From the NCBI GenBank assembly GCA_037127255.1, contig JBANSL010000002.1:40278892-40342891 (forward strand): DNA of 64,000 nucleotides, written 5' to 3'. Every line of letters starts with the position of its first letter. Position 1 is the first letter of the stretch. The notes below the pieces were generated by a model, which was not told the DNA's origin, ran no database searches, and was given only the letters and a program-made list of their open reading frames with translations. The DNA comes from Persicaria tinctoria. Its lineage: Eukaryota; Streptophyta; Magnoliopsida; Caryophyllales; Polygonaceae. Positions 1 through 11,871 of the stretch are shown here, piece after piece. Made by a program: the position numbers and the translations under genes.

Positions 1-560
1 ATGATATTGGTCTAAAGTAAGATTTATCCAAACTTCATATTATCTAATTTGATAACTATGAATGGTCCAAAGTATATTTTGAATGGTTAGCTAAAAACTA
101 TTATTGTTAAAGAATGTATTCCTAGATAAATAGAAAAGATAAATTCCACTAAAATAGTTTTAACTTATATTTTTCATTATATATTTCTAGAAAAAACACT
201 TACAAATCTATTGTTAAATGTGATTAAAAATAAAATATTAGTACACTGCATAAATGAAACAAGATTTCTGTCATCTAAAGGAGAATTATCAAATGCTTGA
301 TATTGGTCCAAAGTAAGACTTATCCAAACTTCATATTATCTAATTTGATAACTAAGATTCAATAAATATAGTATATTTTGAATGGTTGGTGTGGTGAAGA
401 ATGTCGTTACCTTTCTACAACACCAAAAAGAATAACTCAAACCAACAACTCAACTAGTAAACTAGTAACTAGTATAGTGGAATAGTAAGGGGTCGATCCC
501 ACATAGAGAATACATTTCATGTCTACCAAATTGCTATCAAAAGGGAATAAGATTGTTGGA
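1..560. repeat. Unassigned AT-rich DNA with a 56-bp direct repeat
   Basis: No gene is visible. Positions 3-58 and 299-354 are two direct copies of the same 56-bp sequence, differing at about two bases and 296 bp apart. The stretch around 489-520 (a GGTCGATCCC motif followed by ACATAGAG) resembles the kind of sequence seen near the ends of plant gypsy LTRs, so this could be the edge of an old LTR, but no TG...CA boundary, primer site or purine tract can be assigned. What is seen is the repeat; the LTR idea is inference. Confidence 0.35.
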
Positions 561-659
561 CAAAAATGCGCAATAATCGTACAACACATTTTATTTGATT
601 TTTAATATTTCAGTTCGATCCCTTTTGGTTATCCTCTTGATTCGAAGTTGTATCGATAC

Positions 660-2345
660 CAAGATTTGAATGGTTTTGGTGATTTGTGCTGCACCCGAAT
701 TTAGCGGGCTGCCTACGTATGTCTTGGAAGAGAATCAAGCCTCACGTAGATCAGAGTGTTTTGATTTTGTGTTTGGGTTGTTTTGTTTGGATTTGGGTTC
801 GTTTCCTTGTATGCATAAGAGGATGAAGTTCAAGCCCACCTTCTACAAAGGGTAGCTCGAACAACACTCCACCCGAGTAGCCTGAGCCCACCTTCTCGGA
901 AGGGTAACTCAAGTAACCCGCCTATGATTTGCATAGAAAACGATTTTAGGTGGAGTTTGTTTGATTTGACTTGTTTTGACTTAAAAGGTCAATTTGGGGG
1001 TTGTGATTGAACTCGTTTGTGAGTTTCCTACGTACCCTTTTGGAAGGGATCAAATCGCACGTAGTTCTTGATTAATACATATTTGAATTTGGTATTTGGT
1101 TTTTTGAAGTTTTAGTCGTGACCGAACTCGACGAGCGGAAGCTTTGTATCGAGTCGGATGAGACACTTTGGATTTGATGGAAATTTGATATTTGGGACGA
1201 CTTGGAGTCGATAGTGAATTTGAGGAAATTTATTTGAATGTTTAGGTGTGACTGGACTCGGTGAGAACTTGATTTACACCGAGTTTCCTACATATCCACT
1301 TGTTTGGTGAAATCAAGTCACCGTAGTTCGGGACAAAAGACAAATTGTATTTCGGTTGACCCTGATATCATTTGAGGGTGATGACTGAGCTCGACTAGCA
1401 GAAGCTTTGTATCAAGTCGACATGGACGATTTGAATTTGTTTGATTTTGAACTCATATTCATTTAAAGAGAATTTAGAGGTCTACGACTGTACCCGATAT
1501 ATTTTTAGAATTTAATATCGGGTTACCTACGTAGCTGATAGGAGGCGTCAAGTCTTTACGTAGTTCTAAAACGAACCAATTTAATTTGCTTGGGTTTGAC
1601 CTCATATTCATTTAAAGGGAATATAGAGGTTGACGATTGTACACGATATATTTTTAGAATTTAATATCGGGTTACCTACGTAGCCGATATGAGGCATCAA
1701 GTCTTTACATAGTTCTTTTAGGACCAATTTAATTTGTTTTTGGTTTGGCGATTGAACCCGACTAGCTTTTAGCTTTATGTCGAGCTTCCTACGTACCCGT
1801 TTGGTAGGGATCAAATCACCCGTAGTTCTTTTGAGAACCATTTTAATTTAATTGGGTTTGACCTCATATTCATTTAGAAGTGAATTTAGAGGCCGACGAC
1901 TGTACCCGATATATTTTTGAGATTTAATATCCGGCTACCTACGTAACCGATTTTACGGTGTCAAGTCTTTACGTAGTTCTACCCAGAACAAAATTTGTTT
2001 CTGGGTAAGGTGACTGAATTCGGTACATGTTAAATTTTATACCGAATTTCCTACGTAACTCGTAAAAGAGTATCAAGTCTATAAGTAGTTCTGAATAGAA
2101 ACCAAGCTTGATTTGGTTTTAAAAGTTTGATCGTTTGAAGACCGGGATTGAACTCGACGAGCTCATAGCTTTATGTCAAGCTTCCTACATACCCGTTTGA
2201 ACGAGATCAAATCTTATGTAGTTCTTTAAAAGAACGAATTTGTATAATTTGTAACCGGTGACTGAATTCGGCGTATTTGAAATTATATACCGAATTACCT
2301 ACGTAACTCGTAAAAGAGTATCAAGTCTATACGTAGTTCTGAATG
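660..2345. repeat. Degenerate tandem array of TACGTA-paired units
   Basis: At least ten copies of a core CCTACGTA (or CCTACATA) start near 712, 1027, 1287, 1526, 1675, 1788, 1938, 2050, 2184 and 2298. Each is followed about 25-35 bp later by an arm ending in CGTAGTTC or a one-base variant, with ATCAAGTC or ATCAAATC in between. Spacing from about 1.5 kb alternates roughly 150 and 113 bp, giving a higher-order period near 250-263 bp. Units fall into subtypes: one with ACCCGATATATTTTTAGA upstream, one with ACTCGACGAGC-like upstream sequence, one with ACTCGTAAAAGAGTATCAAG. No convincing long ORF runs through it. It may be an internal array of a large gypsy element, but no protein supports that. 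Confidence 0.7.
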
Positions 2346-4060
2346 GAGAAACAAAGTTTATATTTTGGTGAAACTTGATTTGAGGTTTTGACTCCATTTT
2401 TATTGAAGCCGATTTGAGATTGACCCACTCGAATTAATTGACAAAGAATATTTGATGAGTTTAATTTTATGTTTTTATCAAACTCAAATTCTTAATTTGT
2501 GTCAATTGTAATTCTTATATTTTTGTGGGTTAATTTTATAATTAAACAAATTCATTTGAAATTTGCCTAAGGCTTTACGTGCTATTTGACTTGCTTGTAT
2601 TTTTTATAATTGCCGCAAGCCAGCAATACGAGCCCAGCAAGCCCATTTCATTTCTTTTCCAATTGAGCCCAACTTCAATTTTTTTAAGTCGGGTTTTTTC
2701 TTTGGCTGAACCCTAACTCTACATATGAGAATATTGTAGTGAATATACCAAAAAATTGGGCATCTTTCAAAAGTAACACTCCCCCAACCCAATTTGCAAA
2801 AGTGGCAAAGAGGTCCAAATATTTGCACAAATAGCCGGTTGCTCCAACCCACATTTCCGGGTTAACTGTAATTATTACATTTAAAAAGTGGACATCACAT
2901 CAAGTATAAACCCTAGAGTTCCAAAGGCGTTCGTTGGAGAGGGAGAAGAAGACCGCCATTGACAAAGCTTCGAGGGAGGAGATGGTGAGCGCCACGCATA
3001 GAGGGAAACCGATTGCGCCACCGGAATAGAGAGAGAGAGAGAGAGAGGTTATCTCCCATCTCTATTCTACCTCCTTTTATGGCATTTTGGGGTTTCAATT
3101 TATGAAATTTCGATTTGGGGGCCTTGCGAAAAATGGGGCAAATGGGGTTGAGAATGTTTGAATATACAAACCCTAATCTTATGGGTGGTGGGCGGTTTGG
3201 GGATAGGGTGGGGATTAGCATTGATGCTTAGTTGATGATGAAATTGAAGGTCCAAATAAGGGAGAAACGAAATGAAAACCCCCAAGAACGAATGAAAATT
3301 GGATTTCGAAAAATTGTTAAGGGCGAGCGGAGTCGTTTGTTTGGATTGGGGAAATGGTTGAATGGCTAGGTTTAGTAATTTCCGTGTTGGCTTTTGGTGG
3401 ATGAAATTGAAGGTCCAAATAAGGGAGAAACGAAATGAAAACCCCCAAGAACGAATGTTGGATATGGTAAAGGGGAAGGTGAATGGTATACAAAATGGGT
3501 GCATATGAGTTTGGAAAATGGGAGCTTTTGGTGGATTTTGAGATCGGAGGTGTTTGGTAACTAGTTGCCTTGAAAATATAATGCTAGCAATGAGTGATAC
3601 TTGTACATTGTTGTAAGTTTGTTTATATGGGTTGAAGTATATTTTGATTGAAATCGTTGATGTTACACTGGATGAATTTGATGTCATTTGAGAGTAATGT
3701 AGGGTTGTCATTTGTGTATTACAAAAGTTTATGATAGTTGACATTATTGTGTAGTTGTGTTGTTTGTGTCATTCGTTACTTGTTTCAGTTACCATTTTGA
3801 GTTTATATGAACATGTGTATTTGTGGGACTTATGAATATGTGAACTTGTGTATTCGTGGCATTTGTGTATTTGTGTCATGAGTGTAATGTTATATGTAGT
3901 GGCATAAAAATTATTTTGACTGGCAGAAAATTTGGATATACTGGCAAGGATTATTGCTAAAATGGGTATTATGTGAAAACTTGTATGACAGATTAAGGAC
4001 ACTATGAGAAAAATAAAAGGAACAAACATTGCGTCGTCGTCGAGCAAGAAGGTATTAAAT
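2346..4060. other. Unassigned region with a 58-bp direct repeat
   Basis: No recognisable gene. A 58-bp sequence starting GATGAAATTGAAGGTCC occurs at 3237-3294 and again at 3400-3457. A short GA run lies at about 3029-3047. The part from 2905 (AAACCCTAG, a telo-box-like motif common in plant 5' leaders) to about 3010 looks like a plant 5' UTR on the plus strand, but no ORF follows. The minus-strand ORF at 3100-3744 has low-complexity composition and matches nothing I know, so I do not call it. Confidence 0.4.
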
Positions 4061-4064
4061 GTAA

Positions 4065-4407
4065 TCACTTCTCGGACAGATTCAGACCTCTCTTTTTTGT
4101 GTTGTTGATGTCAACTGTGTCGTATCGTGTGATATTTGTGCAGCCGACACTAGCACTTTCTCCTGAAAAGTATTTCAGAGGGAGGTCGAACCACTTCTCG
4201 AAGATGGGCTTGCTTAAAGGAATGGACGAGGTCCTAACTGCTGTTGATTGGAAAATGTTGAAGGACAACGGGCTAGGGGGCATTGTAATGATCGGAAGCA
4301 ATGTGCCGTATTGCTGCACCCTTATCCATTACTTATGTTGTTTTGTACTTAACTTGTTATGGACTTTATTGGTTAGGAACTTTAGTACTTCATTGTGTTT
4401 TGTTTAG
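4065..4407 (+). other. Exon-like coding remnant, unrecognised
   Basis: A 102-codon plus-strand ORF (4099-4407) has a protein-like middle part of about 45 residues containing SPEKYFRGRSNHFSKMG and LKGMDEVLTAVDW. The surrounding sequence is AT-rich and non-coding in appearance. The composition of that stretch is more protein-like than neighbouring ORFs, which suggests an exon of a transposon protein or a captured gene, but I do not recognise the family and cannot define splice sites. Function is unknown. Confidence 0.25.
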
Positions 4408-4862
4408 ATCTTAAATGTTTAATCGTTTTCACCTTTTGGATGACTTGTGTTTGATGACTGATAAGGTATGTTGTGGATACTTGGTTATATGTGTTATGGA
4501 TATATGGTTGTTGTGAATTCTGTGTTATGACGCATTTCGTTTGGGTTTAATGGTCGATATACTTAGGATGAGAACTTTCTGGGATTGATAAGATATGTCA
4601 GGGGTTATTATCTTATTGGCATAGACTTTAATTTTATTGGCAAGGAAAAATCATATACTGACTAGTAACTAAAAAATTCGCAAACATTTGTTCTTGCATT
4701 GTCGACAAACTAAATGGACAGTTATGTACATTCAAAACCACCAAAACCCCGCAAAGTGTCAGTGAGTTAACAAGCAAACTAAAAAAATACTACATTCGAC
4801 TACGCAAAAGAAGAGTTATCCCACTAGACATCGATTTCATCACTTTGCCATGCCACGCTTGC

Positions 4863-5003
4863 TTATGTCCTCCGACGCTTCCGGCGAAGGAACTCTCCCC
4901 GAGACGGGTACCTCCTTGTTTCCATTATCTTATTCCTGACGGACCCAAACGGCATGCTCTCCTCTATGAGCATTGCCCCCTCCTCCATGTTTCCACCGAC
5001 CAT
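4863..5003 (-). other. Short unrecognised minus-strand ORF (46 aa)
   Basis: From an ATG at 5003 the minus strand reads 46 codons to a stop at 4863. The product is basic at its end (RRKRRRT) and contains MEEGAMLIEESMPFGS. The local base composition (GC-rich with many CG dinucleotides) differs from the AT-rich flanks, so it may be the last exon of a decayed transposon or captured gene. No family is recognised. Confidence 0.2.
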
Positions 5004-5087
5004 TGCACACGATAGTAAGTAAGACCACTCTTTTCTCCCATGCGAAAGAAACAGAATAAGCTAGTCTTCTAAAAATCGGTTAGGGGT

Positions 5088-5195
5088 AAGAAGACGACGT
5101 AGAGAATCCATATTTGTAAATCGAAAACAAAAATCATACTTAAGAAGACGACGTAGAGAATCCATATTTGTAAATCGAAAACAAAAATCATACTT
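5088..5195. repeat. 54-bp perfect tandem duplication
   Basis: The unit beginning AAGAAGACGACGTAGAG and ending AAAATCATACTT occurs twice, head to tail, at 5088-5141 and 5142-5195, with no difference that I can see. Identity implies a recent slippage or repair event in otherwise old sequence. Confidence 0.85.
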
Positions 5196-5199
5196 ACCC

Positions 5200-7465
5200 A
5201 TGATCATTAATATATATTATACGCAATTGCTACATGTATTCCTGTGTATGTCAATAAATATTTTGTTGATGACTAGGATTTTCTTTTGGCTGGCTAGTAA
5301 CTAAATTGCTGGGTTTTCTTCTTCGAACTTCACATTAATGACAGCTAGTAGACAATCCTTTGTTTTTCTCTTTTATATATGTCCACCTGTCGAGACCACC
5401 CATGTCTGTCTGCAATTCGTCTTTTTTCACCACATGATTTCCCTCCATTTTGCCTAGGCGGGAATAAACCATGTGAAAAGCTCCCCTTGCATTTAATGTT
5501 TGTGATGTCACATACCCCTTTGCATTAAATGCATGTCCCAGTCAGCCTTCTCTTTCCCCAATTGCAGTAACTTTTTCTCTTTTTTTTTTCTTCTTTATTT
5601 TTACAAATCAAAATTCACTCCCCCCTCTCACATTTCAACACATGTCACCCACCCTCTCACATTGCACCACACCATCCTCCTTTTCTACCTGCTACCGGGT
5701 GAGCAAGTGGCCCATTTTTTTGCAAAACTAACATTTTGCTACCCCTACGCAAATTCTGCACCCTATTGCCATTTTTGCAAACTTGATTCTTTTTTGGTAT
5801 ATCTATGCCAATTAGCCACTCTACATTGAGAGTTTGAGACTTCCTACAACGCTTTGCAACATGAATCAGAGAGAATGTTGTAGTCAGACGAACGCCAGAA
5901 GCCCTGATCGCCGGTAGTTTCCAGAACTCCGGTAGCTTTGAGAGCTTCGACCTGGTCAATCGGAAAAGAGAGTGATAAGCCTGGCATCGCTTTCAAAGCC
6001 ATCGATGCGAGATACAAGACACCACCCATGGGTCCGGTATGCTCAGCCCACTCCCCGAAACCTTCGACTTCAATTCACTCGTTTTAGCTTGATGCTAAAG
6101 TGATTAATTCTTCAAATCTAGAACCCCCTTTTAATTGACCATTCAATTGCTCGGCTGATTCGCTCTTGCAATTTACAATTTCCAGAATTCGGATTTAAGC
6201 ATCTTGGGAAATTGCGGTTTGGGACAACTGAAAGAGGCTACAAGGAAGGCTGATCAGAGGCGTGGAGAGTCCCGACCTTTTGCAAGGGATGCTGAGAAAC
6301 CATTCTGGAATGGCTCACTGGAAAGGACTTGTGGGTAGTACCCTTAGGTATGTCCGGCATTTTCTCCCTGGACTTCAACCTTAAGTTCAGCCCTTATCTT
6401 TGCATCATCAAAACTTTAATTTCAAGCTTCATCTATGCACAATTTCAGTTTCTGTTTCCCCTCCACAATTGCACAGTTAACATAGGGTGTTTTTAATTTG
6501 GGGTTATCCAACTCTACTGGGAGAAATTCAGCGGCTTCTGATTTAATATTTTGCCAACTGAATTCAGTTCCAGTTTGTGTGGATTAATTAGGCTTATTTG
6601 TTAGAACTTCATTCAGGGAAATTTTAACAGAACTTCACCCTTGATTAGGACAATTTTTGTTCCATGTCCCATATTCAGTTTATTTGTATGGAATTCTGTA
6701 GAGTTCGACATTTTATTTCTTGTGAACTCTGGGCAAAATCCGGCAGCCTTTCGGCGCTATGAGCCGATCCACGCTGGGATCGAATGTAGCGGCGAGAGAA
6801 TACACTTTCAAGACAACTACGCTAGTTGATGCTCAAAACCTATTACATGACGGTCTCTAAGCGAAAGAAAATACTTTCAAGCCTATTATGAGCCCAAACA
6901 CTAGGTGAGAGCATATGAACCCATGCTTGATGGATTCCTTCATCTTCTTCAATTTTTTTCTTAACCTGCAAACAAAGAAAAGAAGTGAGAATAAGAGTTC
7001 TACCCTCTGATTTGGAGTTTAAACTGCAGCACTCGCTTCCTCTCCTTTACTGATGCTGATCTTTTTTTGTTTGGTTTATGTGTGATTTGCAGGAGTCTCT
7101 CCAGGAACAAGAAGGGCCAGGAGGAAGAAGAAAAAGCCTGCTTGTGCTTTCTTCTTTTTGAAGACGGAAAAAAATTAAGGGAACCGCTCTAAAGCAATCA
7201 CTGACGCAATTTATATAATCTCATGAAGGAGCAGTTTTCTTTTAATGGGAAGTTACCACCAAGGAAGGCTGCCAGTTTTCTTTCTTGGACCACGTTGTAT
7301 ATTTATTTGTTTTTATGTGAGTAACCTCCAGCAAAGTAACCGCTCATTTGTGGATCGGGCCTTCCCCCCCCCCCCCCCCCCTTTTTTTAACATGTATTGG
7401 GCTTGCTCCGATTTTAAATTGAGAGAAAGCCCTAAAATTTAAGGAAATTAATCACTTTTTTTTTA
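5200..7465. other. Unassigned region with exon-like stretches and a poly-C run
   Basis: No gene can be assigned. A plus-strand stretch at about 6185-6340 reads through roughly 50 codons (includes LKEATRKADQRRGESR) to a stop. A second stretch after a possible acceptor at about 7090 reads SLSRNKKGQEEEEKAC and ends in a stop. The minus strand has a 61-codon ORF at 5844-6029. Codon content is suggestive of exons of a small gene or a captured fragment, yet no family is recognised. A poly-C run followed by poly-T lies at 7366-7388. Confidence 0.3.
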
Positions 7466-8300
7466 TGACTAAATGTGACAATATCATTTATAGAATCATG
7501 AATCAATAAAATTTATGAAATTTTACCCTCCAACAAAGATGAAAGGGTGATTTGATGAAAAGACAATTGAATAGGGCAAAAGTAACAATGGTGAATTGGT
7601 AATAATTAATATGAATGAGATAGTTTCCTCCACAATTCATCAACAATGGTAATGACTTTGATCCTTGACTCTATCCTATCTTCTCTTGTTTGATTCATTT
7701 AATGGTGGATTACTCCAACCCTAAACAATTTAACGACGCCAATAACATAAACAACTAAAGATAGAGGTGCAACCAACCGACCGATGCTTTCACGGGATCG
7801 ATTAGCTATGTTGTGACACTGATTCAATTAACTTGCAAGGGATAATTAAATCTTTAGCAAGAAAGAAAATTCCGTCAAGGAGGCCAATCAAGAGGGAATA
7901 CATGCAATCAATCAATGAAGAACAAAGATATTGAATCAATCAAACATAGAGTAGATAGAAATTAAGTCTCATAAATCATATAACCATGTCTCTAAATTGC
8001 AGGCGAAACGAAAAGGTTTAGTTCCTCATGGATGTTTTATCTCTCAATATCTCCATTAGAGTCTCTCTCAACTAGGTCTCAATCAATCTCCAAATAATCT
8101 CTCACAATAGACCAAAATTCGGCCAACATAATAAAAATCTAAAACCTAATTAGTTTCCAAAAGATAGAAATCGCAACCCCACATCTGCAAGGACGGCGGG
8201 CGCCGTGACCAACAGAAACGTAATCTTCGTCTGATTTCTCCTGAATCCAAGCTAAGCTCCTTCCTACGCCTCTTCTTGCCTTTCACAATGATTTCCTTAG
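7466..8300 (-). mobile_element. Gy1 3' LTR, distal part (left of SIRE-A)
   Basis: This stretch joins to 33510 once SIRE-A is removed, because the SIRE-A target duplication CTTAG sits at 8296-8300 and 33510-33514. It contains ACGGCG-GG-CGCCGT at 8193-8206, a GC-rich inverted motif that recurs in Gy1 internal DNA near 51105 and 51560, which ties it to Gy1. The left end (about 7466, TGACTAAATG) is only a guess from a TG dinucleotide and the expected LTR length of about 1.05 kb. Confidence 0.5.
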
Positions 8301-9345
8301 TGAAGGTTCGATAATGTAAAACAAAGTAATATAGAAATACTCTAGAAGGGGGGTTGAATAGAGTATGCCGGTTTTTCGCAGATAGTCTCAAGACTTTTGA
8401 AGCTCGTGCAAAACCCCTTGAGATTAGACTTAGTCTTTTTCTCTGAAAACCTGAATCACAAAGTTAAACAATCGAACCAAGTGTGGAAATAAGGTAAAGC
8501 AGAAAGTAAAGGACTCGATGAGTTGTTTACGAGGTTCGGCACGAACTTGGCCTACGTCCCCGCCTAGGGTTCTTCCACAACCCTAGGATTCAACCGGCTT
8601 TTATTGATTCACAAGACTTAGGATCCTAGTAGCTCCCCGAGAAGCCTCTCTCCTATACAATTGCAATCTAGTCAACTCACGTTCCCTTGGAGTCCTAGAC
8701 CAATCTAGAAGAGCCCCACCTCTCTATGCTATCTAGTACAATCCTCTTACACTTAGTGAATCAATCGCCTAGTGTTCACTTCCTGAGTTACAAACTCTCA
8801 AGTATAACACTATAACAGAATATATCCTATAAGTTCACTGTGTAACTCTCAAATGCTTTGAAATGAAATAATAGACTCTTAAGGACTAGCTGAGAGCACA
8901 CGTAGAAGATAGATCTCGCTTGATTGCTTGAGTGTATGAAAGCTTGTGTTCAACAGATGTTTTTGTCTTCTTTTCTTCCTTTTCTTTTTATAGAGAACAA
9001 ATCAGCGCCTTCAAAGATGAATCTTTTTCTTCAACGGCTAGGCTTGATCATGGCAATCTTCGAGATCTTCTATTCCTGGAAACTCGGACGCCATGATCTT
9101 CCAATTTGAATTCTCTCAATTTTGAACGCTTAAGGAAGAATATAAAATTCAAATAGCTTTCTGAAAGGTTAGTGAAAATAATAATAATATGGAAACATAT
9201 AATAAAATAATATTCGAGCATAATAATATAAAGAATAGGTTTTGTGTTTCATCAACACTGCTAAAGCTTCAAGACCTTTGACACAAACAACTGTTAAGGC
9301 CTTTGAAACTTATTCCGATTTTCATCAAGGGAGTGGAGTTATCAA
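8301..9345 (-). repeat. SIRE-A 3' LTR (1045 bp)
   Basis: Bounded by TGAAGG at 8301 and TTATCA at 9345, that is TG...CA in both readings. Near-identical to the 5' LTR when CACTA-2 is removed (about 1046 bp) and similar to the LTRs of SIRE-B, SIRE-C and the solo LTR at 56637-57700. Reading on the minus strand, U3 lies to the right. Confidence 0.95.
8984..8994 (-). promoter_or_regulatory. LTR TATA box (SIRE-A 3' LTR)
   Basis: The minus strand reads TCTATAAAAAG here, a good plant TATA box. The equivalent places in the sister LTRs read TATATAAAG (SIRE-B; solo LTR at 57001-57009) and ATATAAAG (SIRE-C), so the site is conserved while flanking bases drift. It is the likely retrotransposon promoter. 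Confidence 0.6.
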
Positions 9346-9358
9346 TCTCCCCCTTGAT
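9346..9358 (-). other. SIRE-A polypurine tract
   Basis: The minus strand reads TCAAGGGGGAGAT immediately before the LTR terminus TGATAACTCC, the expected position of the plus-strand primer for reverse transcription. The same tract is present in SIRE-B (42021-42033) and SIRE-C (61972-61984). Confidence 0.85.
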
Positions 9359-9669
9359 GAAAGACAAAACCTGTGCATCCCTGCAACTTAGTCAAACATA
9401 TATAATAGAAGCAAAATCGGACTAAGTACCTGCAGAAGTTAGACAAATGTTGGATCATAATTTTAAAACATGAAAATATCCAACCAAAAACAAAACCAAG
9501 GTCTTCCAAGACCTTTGAATCGCAGCAGTCTAACACCACAAAACATCTCCCCCTTTTTGTCTTTCAACAAAGGGAGGAGGTAAAAACAGTCGCCAAAAGT
9601 TTTGAAACAGTTTCCGAAAACCAGCAATGTTTCAGTTTTGGGGTAAGGGTAGGGTAGGGTAGGATGAGG

Positions 9670-11400
9670 TTAAGCTTCATTGTCCGGAGCATCATCCGTG
9701 AGCAGCGACCTCAGACCTTGCAACAGCTTCGTTACCCCGCTCATCTCTGTCATGAACTCCTTGTGCAACTCCTTGATATCCAGGCGAACATCCTCCAAGC
9801 CCAACTCCAGGTTGTCCATGCGCTCATCAACAGCTGAGGCAGTGGGAAGAGCTTTTGAAGGAGAGGCAAGACTCAAAGTCCCTTGGGGGGACCGAGTGAT
9901 GCCTATCTTTTCAAGGCTCTTGGAGTCGAACCTACCCATATGACGCTGTTGTTCTTCATTTTTGAAATCGATTCCAGAAGCTTTGAAGATTTGGGTCAAA
10001 AGGGTGGCAAAGGAGAGGGGAGTTCCTTTCCTGGCTTTTCTTGTGTGAGCCATGGATCCTAAAATGGTGTTGGCCAGATCAAGATCAAGGCCATTGGGGA
10101 TTCGATAAAGTAGGACCATGGCATTGTCGGTCAGGAGAGAGCCGGAGTTTAGACGGGGTAAGAGGCAACGCACAATGATGTTAAATATGATCTTTGCCTC
10201 TAGGGTAAGGGATGAGTGGGTTTGCTGCTTTGAGGTGCTGGTGGATGCTTCGGGTAAGAGGGATTTGGATCGGGCAAGGGTAATGCAGTCTTCTTTAGAG
10301 GGGTTTTCTTCAGAGGGTGGACAAGGGCTTAGTAGGCCAAAGAAATCAGCAAAGTAAAAGGAGTTCAAAGAGATTCTAACTCCCTTGACGACAGATTCCA
10401 AGAACCAGCCATCGTCAATGTGTTTGGCTTTGAGGTTTATGTAGAACAAACGGGTGAGTTGGGGATAATAGACGATTTCAAGATTGAGAAGGGTCCAGGT
10501 TGGGGATTTTTTAAGGATAGCAATGCAAGGTAAGTTCAAAGCTTCAAAGAACGCAATATCCAAAAAATCAGAACAACAGATCCTACGAGTTCGAAACTCA
10601 TCTACCCACTCTCCAGCTGTTTCAACATTTTCAAACCATGTAGAACGTAGGGATTGATTTACCTGGATGTAGGCGGGTGGATCAGCATTCTTCCTGCGAG
10701 CCTGTGTTGGAGCAGTCCTCTTGGCAGGCGCCTGAAGGCCTCTGAGGGTACCCTTCCTGGTACGCTTTGGAGAAGGAGGATTGACAGCTGCTGGGGCTTT
10801 CCGCTTCTTTGGAGACGGGGGAGGACGAGAAGGAGAAGGAGAGGCAACATGTTCTGGCTCCTCTTCCTCCTCGTCCTCAGACCCCGAGTCCTCAGCGGAC
10901 CCCTCATTGTTCTCTCCTTCAGCATTCTCGTCATCATCGGTCTCATCATCCTCCTCTTCTTCTTCCTCTGGTTTCTCCTCAGTGGGAACTTCTGCCTCGG
11001 CCTCTTTCCTGATTCTCTCGGCCTCCTCCTCGACTAGCTTTCTTGCCTGCTCGGCCTCTTCCTTGACCTTCTTCTTCCTTAAGGATTCTTCTTCAGCTTC
11101 CTTGGCGGCATCCCGGTCCAGAATAGCGTCGAGATCCTCCTCTTCCTCCTCATCATCCACCTCCTTAGCGATGAATTTCTTTTTCCCTTTCTGCTTTGCA
11201 CCGAGAGGCTTCTTAGCAGAGCGTTTTTAAGAGCCCTTGGTTACTATAGTCGTGCTCTCAGCGATGGTGCTCTGGACAACAGCAGGGACGATAACTTGAG
11301 GAGTGGGTTCTGGTGTAGGAGAAGTAGCAGTGACCTGACCTCCCTTGGGGGTGGCGCCAAGTCTTTTGGGTGTGGAAGCTTTCTTTGATTTTGGAGCCAT
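9670..11400 (-). pseudogene. SIRE-A env-like ORF (putative plant transposon protein domain), broken
   Basis: From an ATG at 11400 the frame runs to a stop at 9670 with one in-frame stop near 11227 just after KGS, leaving a 496-codon open part from 11160. The predicted protein has a proline/threonine-rich head, a long acidic-basic segment (runs of E/D, with EEEEEDLDAILDRDAAKE and heptad-like EEA repeats typical of coiled coil), a basic linker, then a globular region of about 250 residues starting near YIQVNQSLRSTWFENV that resembles the domain found in many plant retroelement 3' ORFs. A C-terminal amphipathic helix follows. Its place after pol and before the 3' LTR is that of the SIRE env-like gene. 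No clear signal peptide or membrane anchor is seen; function is unknown. Confidence 0.75.
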
Positions 11401-11871
11401 GGAGGTAATCGGCTAGGGTTTTTAGAACAGTTTAGAATGTTGAAGAAAGAGAATTTGGAAGGGTTTGGATAAGTCTGAATTGGTGAGGGAGTCGGGTACA
11501 TAATTGGGTTTAAGTAGAGTGAGGTGATGGAGTTGATTGGACAGGTTTAGAGTTCCAAGGATAGTAATCATAACATTTCCAATTTGAAAAAATTCCAATT
11601 CAAAATTCAAATTTTTTTCTTAACCATTTTAAAATAGGAGGGAAATATCCGAAATTATTTTGTTCCAAAAATATCTCAACGGATTAAAATATGTGACAAA
11701 TAGAATTTTAAAATCCGTTAAAAATATACTAGATCAAATATCTAAAAAGATATTAACCAAATATATGTGATCCGATATCTGTAATGTACCATTCATTTCA
11801 CAAACCTTGATATAATTCTCAAATGTCTTGACACTAAGTAGAATTTATCTTTCGTAAAGGGAAAGCTCCCC

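Noticed and set aside
3100..3744. 214-codon minus-strand ORF
   Set aside because: Low-complexity, His/Asn/Ser/Phe-rich composition without recognisable motifs; it spans the 58-bp direct repeat, and the opposite strand looks like leader DNA.
10781..11230. Plus-strand Ser-rich ORF of 149 codons
   Set aside because: It is the antisense shadow of the acidic env-like coding region of SIRE-A; its Ser runs are GAG/GAA codons read backwards. The same applies to the plus-strand ORFs at 43015-43266 and 63143-63934.
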